NCBI GenBank assembly: GCA_003194525.1
Contig: NBIV01000007.1
Coordinates: forward strand, 186,001-250,000
Source of the DNA: Gracilariopsis chorda
Taxonomy: Eukaryota; Rhodophyta; Florideophyceae; Gracilariales; Gracilariaceae
Reading direction: 5' to 3'
Length of the DNA: 64,000 nucleotides
This document shows positions 44,831 to 55,050 of this stretch, piece by piece. Numbering within the stretch: position 1 is the first letter of the stretch; each line of letters begins with the position of its first letter. Below the pieces are notes generated by a model that ran no database searches, was not told the origin of the DNA, and saw only the letters and a list, made by a program, of their open reading frames with translations. Made by a program: the position numbers and the translations under genes.

Positions 44831-45460
44831 ATGCTTTCCAACGCCCTCACCTTCCTTGCACCATTTTACACGCCACCGGTAACTTTAACATCGTTCATAT
44901 CTTCCAAATGCATTCCATCACTCCCCACCGACCGTCACAACCTTGACAGCAATGCTAGAAGACGCTTCATAACTTCAAGCTTCCGCAAAAAACCGTCTAT
45001 GCCTTCGGCCGAGAGCTTCACAGCAGCACCCACGATATGATCATAATAGGTTCAGGTTCCGGAGGTCTTCGCGCCGCCGCAATACTCACCGCATACGTTC
45101 ATCGACCCTTTCTGCTAGAATCGCAATAAAGCCCTGGCGGCGTAACACACGGTTTCACAGTAAAAGTCGCCAAACGAGATTTTCACTTGGACACAGGTCC
45201 GTCATTCTTCTGCGCATTGGATACACCCCGTTCGTTGAATCCCCTGAAACAGGCTGTTGATGCCGTAGGTGAACATGTTCCATCCGTTTCATATCCGTCC
45301 TTTTGTATTGATGGCTTCAAAATTGGTACTGGTACCGTCTCTGAGAACGAGGAACGAACTTTGCGGAGCGTTCGATGACTTGCTGGAGCTCAGGCGGCGC
45401 ATCAGTTGTGACGGTTTACGATGTGTGCTACCCGCAATGCCTTTATAGGCAGCGTCTCTC
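44831..45460 (+). pseudogene. 5' fragment of a carotenoid-isomerase-like FAD oxidoreductase
   Basis: 44831-45040 encodes a Ser/Thr/Arg-rich leader (FISSKCIPSLPTDRHNLD) that would suit a plastid transit peptide. After a frame change, the dinucleotide-binding motif IIIGSGSGGLRAAAILTAYV appears. ESQ and an in-frame TAA follow, then SPGGVTHGFTV, FHLDTGPSFFCALDTPRSLN and PLKQAVDAVGEHVPSVSYP. Another frame change leads to FDDLLELRRRISCDGLRCVL and PAMPL near 45370-45455. The order matches CRTISO / phytoene-desaturase-like enzymes, which isomerise or desaturate carotenoids in plastids. Only the N-terminal third is present, with a stop and at least two frameshifts. Confidence 0.65.
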
Positions 45461-45563
45461 TGTCGGTTCTGACCCGAACCGCCTTTTCCGCCTGCTCCCG
45501 TCTTTGTTTACGCTCTTTGTCTCACTCCCGACACGCACCCTCCTTGAGACCAACAAACCCACA

Positions 45564-46145
45564 ATGTCTTCGTACTTCGCTCCTCTCAACGGCCATCACC
45601 CGACTAGCTCGAATGGTACCCTTCAACAGTACACCCCCAAGTCCATTCTCCTCACCGGTGGCACTGGCTCCATCGGATTCCTCGTCGTGGAGCTGCTCGT
45701 CAACAGGTACCCACACTACCACGTCGTCGTACTCGACAAACTGGACTACTGCGCCGCAGAGCAGAATATCTCACCGCTATTCGACCGGCCGAATCTCAGA
45801 TGGTGCCGTGGTGACATCCGTTCCCGCTGTCTCGTCGACTACCTTTTGCGCTCCGAAAATATTGACACCATCATGCATTTCGCCGCAAGCACTTACGTTG
45901 ATAACTCCTTTCATTCCTCCATTTCTTTCACCTCCAAAAATGTCGTTGGTACCCATGTCCTACTCGAATCCGCTCGCGAATACGGTCGTATAAAGCATTT
46001 CATCCCCGTCAGCACTGATGGAGTTTACGGCGGTGAAACCGACTTTGAAATAGAAGATTCCGTCATGGACCCTACAAATCCCTATGCCTGCACAAAGGCA
46101 GCGGCTGAACTCATATGTCGTGGCTATGCGAATTTCTTTTCAATG
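45564..46145 (+). pseudogene. 5' fragment of a plant-type UDP-glucose 4,6-dehydratase
   Basis: The start ATG at 45564 (ACAATGTCT context) gives about 194 recognisable residues. They include the Rossmann motif ILLTGGTGSIGFLVVELLVN, VVLDKLDYCAAEQNISPLFD, IDTIMHFAASTYVDNSF, VSTDGVYGGETDFEIEDS and YACTKAAAE (the catalytic Y-x3-K). The order fits the N-terminal domain of RHM / RmlB-type dehydratases, which make 4-keto-6-deoxy sugar nucleotides. The catalytic Asp-Glu pair usually reads TDE, but here it reads TDG. Homology ends near 46145 at transposon sequence, although the frame stays open to 46412. It is a fragment without the C-terminal domain and without the catalytic Glu. Confidence 0.72.
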
Positions 46146-46400
46146 CCCATCATTGTCATACTGAGAGATAAAATTCTTGAGCATCATCATCAAGCGGTCG
46201 ATATACTCACCAAACCGATCGGAAATGGCATCGAGGTCCTCTGTTGTGTCAGTATTCGCAGATCTTTCGCTGGTGTTCTGATGCTTTTCGAGCTGTTTCC
46301 AAACTTTAATACCGTCACTGTCCAATGCACTGTGACTACATTTTTCTTGTTCAGGTACTTTTCTGGGGAAGTCTTCTTCGACCTCTTCCTGATCAGCCAT
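46140..46400 (-). CDS. Small acidic frame downstream of the Harbinger transposase
   Basis: 86 codons from MADQEEVEEDFPRKVPEQEK, rich in Glu and Asp, ending in a helical segment (FGEYIDRLMMMLKNFISQYD). It lies 20 bp after the transposase stop on the same strand and could be a C-terminal exon or separate small protein of the element. It overlaps the end of the dehydratase fragment on the other strand. I do not recognise a domain. Confidence 0.35.
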   Translation of the reverse strand: MADQEEVEEDFPRKVPEQEKCSHSALDSDGIKVWKQLEKHQNTSERSANTDTTEDLDAISDRFGEYIDRLMMMLKNFISQYDNDGH

Positions 46401-46420
46401 GTTTTCAGCTAAACACGGAC

Positions 46421-47626
46421 TTAATTTGGTTGTGCGATGTTGCGCGTTCGATAATTCATCAAATAGCAACACACAGCAATGATCCTATACCGTTTGCAAC
46501 TATCCGCCGGAAGCACTGTGGTCAGTCTTCGAAACGGCGCTTTGAGCGCATTTACTCCCCATTCCCCAGATTGTCTGTACGCAGGATACAGACTTTGAAG
46601 CACACAATCCACCGCTGCCATTTCCAAGGACTTGGAAGCCTGTCCAGCTTCATTGAGCTTAAGACACCGAAGTATTTTTGCGTTGGTCACGTTCGGGTGG
46701 ATGGTAAACGCACTATCACCGAGAATTGCGTAGCCTGGTGGGGTCTCTTCGTCCGACAACCTCGGCCAGTAAAGCCCTGAAATTCCGGCTAGCTTACTAT
46801 CATGCCATGACCCAGGATAGTTCACTGCAGCATGAATAATTTCACCAAAAAAATTCCACACGAAAAGGTTAGTGACCTCGGTACTCTGCGTGTACCCTTC
46901 AAAGTATGCGTTTTGGAGATTTTCATCATCATACTTTGCACACCGAAATCTTCCACCATCTGCAACCCCAAACACACCCTTCAGGTTCATCGCAATATTC
47001 GGTTTCGCTTTTGCCAGCGCTTGCAAAGAGCGTTCCATTTCAGTCACTGACGGCCATATTATTGTAGCATTTAGAACAGCCTCCGAACTCAACAGGGCAG
47101 AGAGAACGCTCATTCCATATTCAAGCCAGTCGCTCACACTGGTTGGAACCAATCCAAACGTCGGGAAAAGTGTGAACATCCTATCGCCAGTTTTCAGATA
47201 CCACAGTGCTAAACCAATTACATCAACTGGTCGCATACAACCACGACGTCCTTTCCCTTTAGCCGCTTTGCTGTATGGAGATTTAGCAAGCATTCGTGCG
47301 CGCATATTTTCAAACTGGGGAAGAAGTTCGTTTAGGAAGTCAGATTTTCGCATATTGATGTTGACGATAAAGTCAACATCACGCCCGCATGATAACAGTT
47401 GGTACCAACCAGTGCTACATCTGGTGTGAATAGCACGCTTGATTCCGTTTTTTGTGTACTTCAAGGGCTTCGATATCGTTCGACGTGAGGTTAGACAATA
47501 TTCTGAGTCGAGCAGGTTGATTGTGTATGCTATGCACCACTGGCACAATAAGAAGGCGTTCAAGGATTGTACGGTTTCTGGACCCATTTGGAGTGAACAT
47601 TTCGGATGCGGAACGAAGCGAAACAT
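46421..47626 (-). CDS. PIF/Harbinger DDE transposase
   Basis: A 401-residue open frame with the DDE superfamily endonuclease fold of Harbinger transposases. VFGVADGGRFRC carries the first Asp (223). NYPGSWHDSKLAG (Asp276) and YAILGDSAFTIHP (Asp304) follow, then SGEWGVNALKAPFRRL with the catalytic Glu355. A basic stretch (KAAKGKGRRGCMRP) and helix-turn-helix-like region (GLVPTSVSDWLEYGMS) precede the core. An upstream exon is likely: the same strand encodes MSSYRMEPHSLKVSQYGV from 47858, with GTAAGT donors near 47804 and 47758, so the true start may be at 47858. The enzyme would cut and paste the element together with its Myb-like partner. No stop interrupts the core. Confidence 0.85.
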   Translation of the reverse strand: MFRFVPHPKCSLQMGPETVQSLNAFLLCQWCIAYTINLLDSEYCLTSRRTISKPLKYTKNGIKRAIHTRCSTGWYQLLSCGRDVDFIVNINMRKSDFLNELLPQFENMRARMLAKSPYSKAAKGKGRRGCMRPVDVIGLALWYLKTGDRMFTLFPTFGLVPTSVSDWLEYGMSVLSALLSSEAVLNATIIWPSVTEMERSLQALAKAKPNIAMNLKGVFGVADGGRFRCAKYDDENLQNAYFEGYTQSTEVTNLFVWNFFGEIIHAAVNYPGSWHDSKLAGISGLYWPRLSDEETPPGYAILGDSAFTIHPNVTNAKILRCLKLNEAGQASKSLEMAAVDCVLQSLYPAYRQSGEWGVNALKAPFRRLTTVLPADSCKRYRIIAVCCYLMNYRTRNIAQPN

Positions 47627-47892
47627 GTATTGTGCAATATGAGTGGCACAATTCGTTGGTTACGGTAATGTTGACGGTCATAAGTTGATGGAGACATCGG
47701 TTTTGAGGAGTTAGGTTGCTGCTTGTATTCATAAAATGGGAGTATCTGTTGTGCAACTTACGTAGAAATCGAGATTTGTCGTTTTGTACTGGGGTCGACT
47801 TACCCACTCCATACTGAGAAACTTTCAGCGAGTGCGGTTCCATTCTATAGGAGCTCATTGGCTATAACTTTGTCATTCTCTCAGAGTGGCTT

Positions 47893-47907
47893 TTCTTGGA
47901 AAGCCCC
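47893..47907 (-). repeat. Right terminal inverted repeat of the Harbinger element
   Basis: TTCTTGGAAAGCCCC, the exact complement of 43679-43693, followed by the target duplication AAT (47908-47910). Confidence 0.85.
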
Positions 47908-47940
47908 AATGCTGGGCAACGTCACCATTGGGCACTCGCC

Positions 47941-48296
47941 CCTTTTCAGTGTCAGCGTGACAGATCTTAGAGATAACATGATCGTCGGATGGCTCCCAAC
48001 TGCCTTTATCGCTGCGCTTAATTTTTGGCGATAAAATGATCGTCGGCAATCGAAAAGAAGAGATGGCTCCCACCTGTTTCCGTCACTGCGTTTAATTGCT
48101 TTTTGTCTAGTCTATTGTCCTCTGTATTAGAAACTCGAAATATATATCAGCTGTTTCCTTTTCCCTTACGTCTTTATACTCTCCTTTTGTGATTGAACTA
48201 AATATATCTGCTGCTGTAATATAACAAACATTTTACTGACGTTACACGCTTTTAATGATGTTGAAAGCATTTTTAATCTTTGTGACTTGTTTTTTT
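47941..48296. other. Non-coding stretch with an imperfect direct repeat
   Basis: ATGATCGTCGG followed by GATGGCTCCCA and a CTGCGYTTAATT end occurs at 47979-48026 and again at 48037-48098, the second copy with a short insertion. The remainder (48100-48296) is AT-rich with no gene seen. Confidence 0.5.
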
Positions 48297-51060
48297 TCAA
48301 TTTACGATGAAAACTTGTACTTGACTCTTGTGAAGATTTTCCAACTTTCCTAATTCTCTTGCCAAAGCTTCTGTCTGATCACGCTTTTCAACTACTTTGT
48401 GTTTCTTTGCATGTAAGCGTTGAGCAAAGCTCTGTTTTCTTTTTGCAAGCTTCACATTTGCACGGTTTGGAGGAAGCAAAGAATCCATCTCAGTCTGTTC
48501 AGCTGCATCTGTAACGGTGACTCTCTTTTTTTCCATGGGATAATACTCTAGGATAATATGAAACTCATTTAATATGGTTTTTATGACCATTTTTCTCCGT
48601 TCAACCAGCGTTGCAACTCTTCCAAGCGCTTCGAAAAGTTCTCAACCGCCACAGAACCTAAATCTTCTAACAACCTATGAACCTGATTAAATATAGCGTG
48701 ATTATCTTACCATTTAGCATGTTTTCTTACTTGATCTTCAGTGGTCTTGGTAAGAACAATGTTTACATCCAAAGCCGTTTTTCCTGCGCTTTTGAAAATT
48801 GATTCTTTTTCTCTTTTCATGTAAACCATGTCAATGAAGCCACACATTTTGCAACCTTTGCAAACATCTTCGAAAGTATACATATCACGAATGAAACTCC
48901 AATATCTGTAGAAGAATGATTCCATTTCAATATTTTTATCCAATATCTGTTCCAAAACAGGCTTATGGAGGACGTAGTCGTTATATGCAAAGGCACACTT
49001 GACAGTATGCTGACAAGGAAATCCCATGGATTCGGTTTTGTCACAACCGCACCGTGTCATTAGCTCGCTCTCTTCGCCGTCGTTGCTCTCTGTTTCTCTG
49101 CGAGCGAAAAGAACCTTCAGTGGTTCTCGTGTTTCGATTGTTGGTGGGACTGGTGGTGAGACCGGGACATTAAAAGCTTCAAGCTTCCGGATAAAATGGA
49201 AGCTTTATGTGAGCTCGAAGCACGCGATATCACCAACGCTTTTCTAATCCTGCAAATGCAGATCTGGTCTGTGAGCCTCTTCGAGACAGGTTACATATGC
49301 ACGCCGAACAGCATAGTTCCTTGACGGCTCAACAGTGATCTTCATGAACATGGTCACTTAATAACTGGTATGTTCTGATATAAGTGCATCCAGAATTTCT
49401 AGAGAAAGAGGCAACATACAGTTCCTATTATAACGGAACTTGGAACTATGAGGAGTTGTGGACCGTAATTGGGCCTCACTGCGATCCTCCGCTCGTTTAC
49501 GAGTTACTAGTTTACGAGTTATTATTCGCATTTGCTTTGGGATGTCGCTGAGGCGGATTTTCTTGGATAACACCTAAGGGCAGTATCATGCATTAGAGAA
49601 CTCCTTGTATCCTGTCCCTTGAAATAGATATTGCCTAGGTATTGCAATTATTTGGAAGCATGCAACGAGTAACTGCGGTCTGTGCACATAAAAATACGTA
49701 AACCACACCCGCAGTTTATTGGCGAAAGGCTTGAAGTACGTCTCCATGAAATGGTAACAGCAGTACGTGAATATTTCGAACGTCATTGATCTGCAAACAT
49801 CAAATAGATCTTTAGACATGTTGTTGCATCACGTACCCCGCCCGATACGAGAACACCACGCAATTACTTTCTTAATCTGATTGTTGTTAAGATGCCAATC
49901 ATCCAGCAGTATAAAAGACCTCTCCAACACTTTTTCCGTTGCGGCTATACAGGGTGCGCTCTGGTCCATGGATATTATAGCTGGCAAAACCGGAATCATA
50001 GCCTGAAACTGAGATAGTACATGTACAAAATCGGCTTCAGACTCGCCGCCAATAAATCCCAAAAAGAACGTAAGGAAAAACCCGTCGTTACCTCTTCCAT
50101 TAATGGTTGTAAGTGGTAGACCGTAGCGATTTGCAACTGCTTTACAATCGACTGAGACACCAGGCACAATTCTGTAGGTTTTGTAGTCGTTAATTCATTC
50201 AGCAAGAGCGCAACCAGCCCATATCATTCTTCCCTCTTCAACATGAGAGATAAAGTACCTGTTCTCGACTTCTTCGTCTTGCAACGCTACAGGCACCTTA
50301 CAAAGCTTGGTACACTCAAAATCTTTTGGATTACCTATTCCACGGTTGTACCCAAGCATCTTTCGAATAGACCTCGGGTTTATAGTTATTTCATACTTAT
50401 CTTGAAGGGATTTGACTGTATCTGGGAGACTGAATTGCAGCTTATTTGTCATGTGTATAGCTTTCCTCCTCATCTTCGGAGGCAGATGTCTAATTCCAGC
50501 ACCACATCGCGATGGAGGATGATAATGTGTAACCTCCCAAAAATATCCCACATATGACTGCCCTTTGTCTCTGTCCTCGGGTGTCAGGGTCTTGATTGTC
50601 AATCAAACCCCACATTTTTCCCTTTCTTCTTTCCTTCTGCCCTGAATTATACACTTTTCGAGAACCCGCTTATCTTCAACCGTCCCACTGTTCCGTTCCA
50701 CTTCCTTCTGCCCTATAAAGATGGAGGTCCGGCACTTCAGGCTGTACTGCATTGATTCAGCAATAAATTTTACTTCCCTTATCACTTCCTGACCCGGTTC
50801 ATTCACTGGTCGGCTCCCAAAGTAAGCGATGACAGTCGCCTTAAAGTTATCATCTACGGAATTCTCTTCATTGCTGCCCTTTGCTTCGATGGTGTCATTA
50901 CCATTGTCGTTATCCACACCGCTTTCATTGGCGTTCTCACCTTGTATACTGTCAGAGAAATGATCGCCATTGTTTTCCTCGGCAGTGGGCATACGGACGA
51001 GAGAAGTGGACATTTGTTCGTCATCATCAAGGAACAAAAATTGAGCAATTTGTGGAGGAA
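48297..51060 (-). mobile_element. MULE (Mutator-like) DNA transposon remnant
   Basis: The minus strand carries the domain order of a Mutator-like transposase, described in the next entry. No terminal inverted repeats were found. The 5' side is cut off at 51061, where the 3' LTR of gypsy element G3 begins, so G3 probably inserted into it. Confidence 0.75.
48297..51060 (-). pseudogene. MULE transposase: N-terminal DNA-binding part, DDE core, SWIM zinc finger
   Basis: One frame runs from 51060 to about 48600. Its acidic N-terminus (MPTAEENNGDHFSDSIQGEN) leads to a FAR1-like region (IREVKFIAESMQYSLKCRTS, RCGAGIRHLPPKMRRKAIHM). The MULE core follows (VSVDCKAVANRYGLPLTTIN, FGIGGES-like, AIISMDQSAPCIAATEKVLE, LLDDWHLNNNQIKKV), with Asp residues at the first two catalytic places. 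A SWIM zinc finger (CGCDKTESMGFPCQH) is near 49050. A basic C-terminus (LAKRKQSFAQRLHAKKHKVV) follows a frameshift near 48590. In-frame stops lie at 50603, 50195, 49829 and 49586 (all TGA), 49358 (TAA), near 49246 (TAG), near 49210 (TAA) and 48707 (TAA). It is inactive. Confidence 0.78.
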
Positions 51061-51720
51061 TGCTCGGAAGCGGGAGTGCACCCAAAGATGTTTGGAATGT
51101 TTCGTCGTTAGACTTGAGCCCAATTGGGTAGAGCCCTCCCAGGAGTTGAAGGACTATGGGTTGTGAAGCCCAGGCCACCCCACGCGACTTGCGCATGGAG
51201 GTTGAGACAAGAATCAGGTATCCGCATGAGCGGTGTGTGGGGATGGTCGTCCTCTAGAGAGGTGAGGTCTCCACGTCAATGGAATGTGCGAACACGAGCC
51301 ATGGGTAGCGGGAAAGCCACCCTGTAAAGAGAAAAATAAGGGGGACCTGAGTCACGAGTGTCGTGACGAAGACTAATGGCAGTGCCGGTAAATGAACTTT
51401 ATACAAGGCGAACATAAATACAGTTGGAATAACAATCCTAATAATGGGATCATGTACATGGTCAAGGGGGTACACTTCCCGTAAGCTACGGTGCTTCCCT
51501 CCAAGAAGGAGTAGAGAACACACGAATGCAGTGAGGTCCAGAGCCAATTTCCCAGGTTGGGGTCCCTTGTTGGGAAAGGTTTACTGGTACGACGGCAACC
51601 CGCCGGTGCACTAAGTACAGTAAATATCCCACTGTAATACCTTAGTTAATAAATAAATAAATAAATATCATTATCCTATGCACTACACTGGCACATCCGT
51701 GTAACACGTGCAGAGTCCAT
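51061..51720 (-). repeat. 3' LTR of G3
   Basis: Matches 60708-61402 through GACTTGCGCA, GGTTGAGACAAGA, GAACACGAGC, AAAGCCACCCTGTAAA and TTATACAAGGCGAACA. It has an AT-rich block at 51648-51670 and CACGTG at 51705-51710. The outer end is approximate because the copies diverge there. Confidence 0.78.
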
Positions 51721-52722
51721 TGCCACGGTGCATCCGGACAAGCCGTGCCACAGTATTGTAGATGAGCCGAACAATCGGAAAATTAATAAGTGCTCAAAAT
51801 CCACCCCCAGAGGGCGTGCACTACATATTCTCCTTCTCAGACGGGAAGGCGACCTCGACAAGGAAGACTGCTCAGTCTGGAATGCGCCAAAACTGTGCAC
51901 GAGCACATCCAGTTTACCGGGAATTACCTCCATCGGGAACCGGCCCATTTCCGATTTATCGGTCTGATTCTCAAGAGAGGGAGACGCTCATTGCGATCAC
52001 AAAGCGCCCCAAAGGTCGCAGTGGTCATCCTCAGCAAGCTGGAATCCCACCGAGCAAGTTTCATCAACCTGCCTTGTCGGGTTCTCCAGATACGTGTACT
52101 CTAGTCCGCCATCCCAGTCGCTTGGTCACAATGGAGCTCCACTTGCACGGTTGCTGCCTCCATGAGGTGTCCCTGCCAAGTCTGCAGAATCATTACCCCT
52201 CGTCGAGGCCGTTCCAATTCTCCACGGGAGCCAAGACAATCACCGATTCATCGGACCATCCACGGCGGGGGTAAAACTTTCCAACTTCCGTGAACAAGGC
52301 AAGTGCCTTGCATCGGTCATTTCAATGTCCAGCGTCCTCTGAGTGATCTTAGTTAACTCTGCATAGTGGTTTCGGTCGTTCGGTCGAATCGAGTGCCAGA
52401 TCTCCGCGAAAGAGCAGTTTTCCCACCGGTACACCGGAAAAGTACCAGAGTCCAAGCGGTCCACAACGCGTAACGTCGATAACTTCCGAGCCAGCATAGC
52501 TGAGACTTATCTGACTCTTCAGCGTAGTACTGAGACTCAAGTCTATTGATCAAGCTTCTGCACTTGCAGACTGAGCTCCCAAAAGTGGAGGAAGCAAGAC
52601 CCATTTGGTAGGGCTTCGTCAAAACCAGTCGAACTGGAAAAGTGCCATAACTTTGGAATGAGCCAAGATAGTCGTAACTGTTCTTCACCAAGCTACTTAA
52701 ATAGGCCTAGAAAAACGTTTAA
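51721..52722 (-). other. 3' part of G3 between the integrase extension and LTR
   Basis: About 1 kb without a secure gene. Minus-strand frames at 52691-52353 and 52497-52240 may be the frameshifted end of the pol extension. The latter contains LRVVDRLDSGTFPVYRWENC and could be a decayed chromodomain, but the aromatic cage is not clear. No repeat is seen. Confidence 0.35.
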
Positions 52723-55050
52723 CTAAGCCGTTTTGAGAAAAGTTATCGAACGATCGAAGTAGCCGATTTTCAGAAGAAGCCATTGATACGGTACTCTACA
52801 GGTAGCATTCTCAATGTTGGGGTAGTGCGACCGTAGGGAAACGGAAAGAGCCACGCTCCCACTATACGGTAAGGGTTGTGTGTCTGGCAGCTGGGGTAGG
52901 GAGGCGGTCAATTCAGGATCGACATTCCTCACAGATGTTCCGTACGGTAGATAGAAAAACTCAATCTTTGAAAGAGGTGGTGCGCACGAAAACAGCACAC
53001 CATCGTCGATGGGATAAGCCGTACAAGCGTGGTGCCCGAGTGGTAAAACAGGTTGCCGGATGAAAAACCATTTGCAGTTAGGTTCCGAAAAGTGATTGCT
53101 TCGGTGGTAGCCGACTGCGTCGGTGTAGCCGCAATGTGCAAGACGTCCCCAAGTGAGGGCGATCACAATCCTGATTTCTCGTACTTGAGTTGCAGGAGGT
53201 ACATTCCTGCTTTCCTCCTTCCAAATGGTCTCTTCACTTTCCAGAGCTGCTGGTTTTCCAACACTTGCGTTGCCCGCTACCAGCGATGTCGATGGTGCTG
53301 GGGAATCCGTTTTGGCGGGAAATCCCGTCGACGACGTTTCTGCGACTACACCGTGGTGAGTGGTCTGCGAAACGATATTGCTATCCTGAATCAGGGAATT
53401 GCCCTGGTTAAGGGGTACAAACTGCGATGTCGGTCCACTCTCCCGTATCATACGGTGTAACTGCGTCGTTCCGGAACCCTGTGTGGGGACTTGCGAGGCG
53501 TCATCCACCTTCCGTGTTCCATGGCTCAGATCCCGTTGCGACGGTAATAAATTCCCATCGGAGCGATAAATCCTCTCCCCCTCCTTAGACGGAGCAAGGG
53601 GAGTAGCAATAGGATATCTCGCATGGCGAGTGTCAATGCGCGCCCAAGGGGCGGTAGTTTTAGGAGTACAGAAAAGTCCGTTTGGACCTGAACGATCCGG
53701 CCGAGCCGGGGGTTCCGACAAAGGCCGTAAATCTGAAAGGACCCAACTAGGGTGTGTTGGAGTAGTCAGTCTATTTATTCCGGGGGTTTCCGGCGTTGCT
53801 GAGTCCGTAGAGATGGGTTTCCATGTATCCAGGACGACCTCCAGTGAGGAAGGAGGGGCATGTACAACACGATCGTGAGAAATCCACTCGTGTGCATGGC
53901 CCATTTCCACTACGACAGTGTCAGAGTTAACGGATACTACTTCAAATGGTCCATCCGCCACAGGCGAAAGCTTGTGACGCTTCTTCCGTTTCGGGTTATG
54001 ATATTCCTCACGTATAAGGACTTAGATATTAGCCCGTATGCGGGGAGTATTATCTCGTACACAAGCGTCAAAATCCTGCTTGTACGCGGCTTGTGCGCGT
54101 TCCATATACTTGCGCGCTGTGGGCACCAGGTTGTTAAGCCATTGCTTCCATTCCTGGCGGTAGCGACCCACAGATGTGAAATTGGCCAAGATGGCTTGGG
54201 ATTCTAACGCCACAGGCGGGAGTGAACGATATAGAACCAATTCTAACGATGACACTCTGGTAATCCGGTGAACTTGCGTATTATATGCAAATGTTAAGGC
54301 ATCTGCATACAAGTCCCAAGTCTTGGGGTGGTCAGCAACGTAGGAACGGAGAGAGGTCAACAAACTCCGGTTGAACCGTTCGACTTGCCCATGACACTGG
54401 GGATGGTAGGTAGTCGTGAACAAGTTCTTCAAGTCCAGGATGCAAAAAGGATCCTGGAAGAACTTGGACGCGTACTGCCGTCCGTAATCGGAGAGCACCT
54501 CCACAGAAGGACCGTACACAAATATCCAGTGCGTTACCATAGCCTGGACCACCGTGAAAGCGGTTATCCTCCGAAGAGGGACAGTGTGAACAAGCTTTGA
54601 AAAGCGATCGGTGATCACAAGTAAGAACTCGTTGTCTCTCTTTGTAGTGAGAAAATGTCCGGGAATTTTGATTGCGACAAACTCGAGTCGCGCTCTAGCA
54701 GGGAACAACTTCATTTTCTTCGCGTTACGGCTTAGCTTCGCCCGGTTCTTCGTGCATTCGGTACAAAACCGTACAGTTGCGTATCAATCAACAACCATGG
54801 AGGGCCAGAAAAAAGCCCTTCGCAGGGTGAGGTAGAGCTTTCTCCCACCTACGTGGCCACTGAGCTTCGAATAGTGCGAGAGGTGTAACACCCGCAACTG
54901 CAGGGAATGAGGTACCAAAATCTGTGGGCGGGCGTCGACCAACCAAACAAGGTAGCCTTTATCGTTCACCTCGAAAGGGAGGTCTTCACCACCGTTTAAA
55001 CTGGCACGATATCTAATACAGAATGGGTCACCGAATTGTTCTCGGATCAA
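52723..55050 (-). pseudogene. G3 integrase with long C-terminal extension
   Basis: 55050-54784 is the HHCC domain (HLSHYSKLSGHVGGRKLYLT, then after TGA CTECTKN). 54714-54022 is the core. The first Asp position reads FVAIKIPGHF, so Asp is lost. VLSDYGRQY keeps the second Asp and CHGQVERFN keeps the Glu. After a TAA at 54022 the same frame continues into the C-terminal domain (ADGPFEVVSVNSDTVVVEMG, ISHDRVVHAPP) and about 370 residues of Pro/Thr/Ser-rich linker to 52723. All parts except the stops are in one frame, so it could be a recent break, but the missing Asp argues against activity. Confidence 0.82.

Larger units (their letters stand above)
43679..47907. mobile_element. PIF/Harbinger DNA transposon carrying captured host-gene fragments
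   Basis: Terminal inverted repeats GGGGCTTTCCAAGAA at 43679-43693 and 47893-47907 are perfect over 15 bp. AAT flanks both sides (43676-43678 and 47908-47910), a 3-bp target duplication typical of PIF/Harbinger. Inside are a DUF6818 gene (plus strand, the likely Myb/SANT-like partner protein), fragments of an FAD oxidoreductase and a sugar-nucleotide dehydratase (plus strand), a small acidic frame and an open DDE transposase gene (minus strand). The two metabolic fragments are not normal Harbinger cargo and look captured. Confidence 0.85.
43413..47940. mobile_element. Small inverted-repeat element interrupted by the Harbinger transposon
   Basis: AGTGCCCAATCGCCATGACG at 43418 onward pairs with 47919-47936, whose complement reads AGTGCCCAATGGTGACGT. 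The two arms lie just outside the Harbinger element. Removing that element leaves about 300 bp (43413-43678 plus 47908-47940), the size of a MITE. 43450-43465 also holds an AGCCCTTCGGGCT hairpin. The inverted repeat is short and imperfect, so this is tentative. Confidence 0.4.

Noticed and set aside
45421..45993. 190-codon plus-strand frame over the dehydratase fragment
   Set aside because: An alternative frame of the dehydratase, whose own frame carries the Rossmann and Y-x3-K motifs.
46872..47429. 185-codon plus-strand frame opposite the Harbinger transposase
   Set aside because: Antisense shadow of the DDE core.
48707..51060. Programmed UGA recoding (for example selenocysteine) in the MULE transposase
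   Set aside because: TAA and TAG stops and a frameshift are also present, no recoding signal is visible, and other dead elements show the same pattern.
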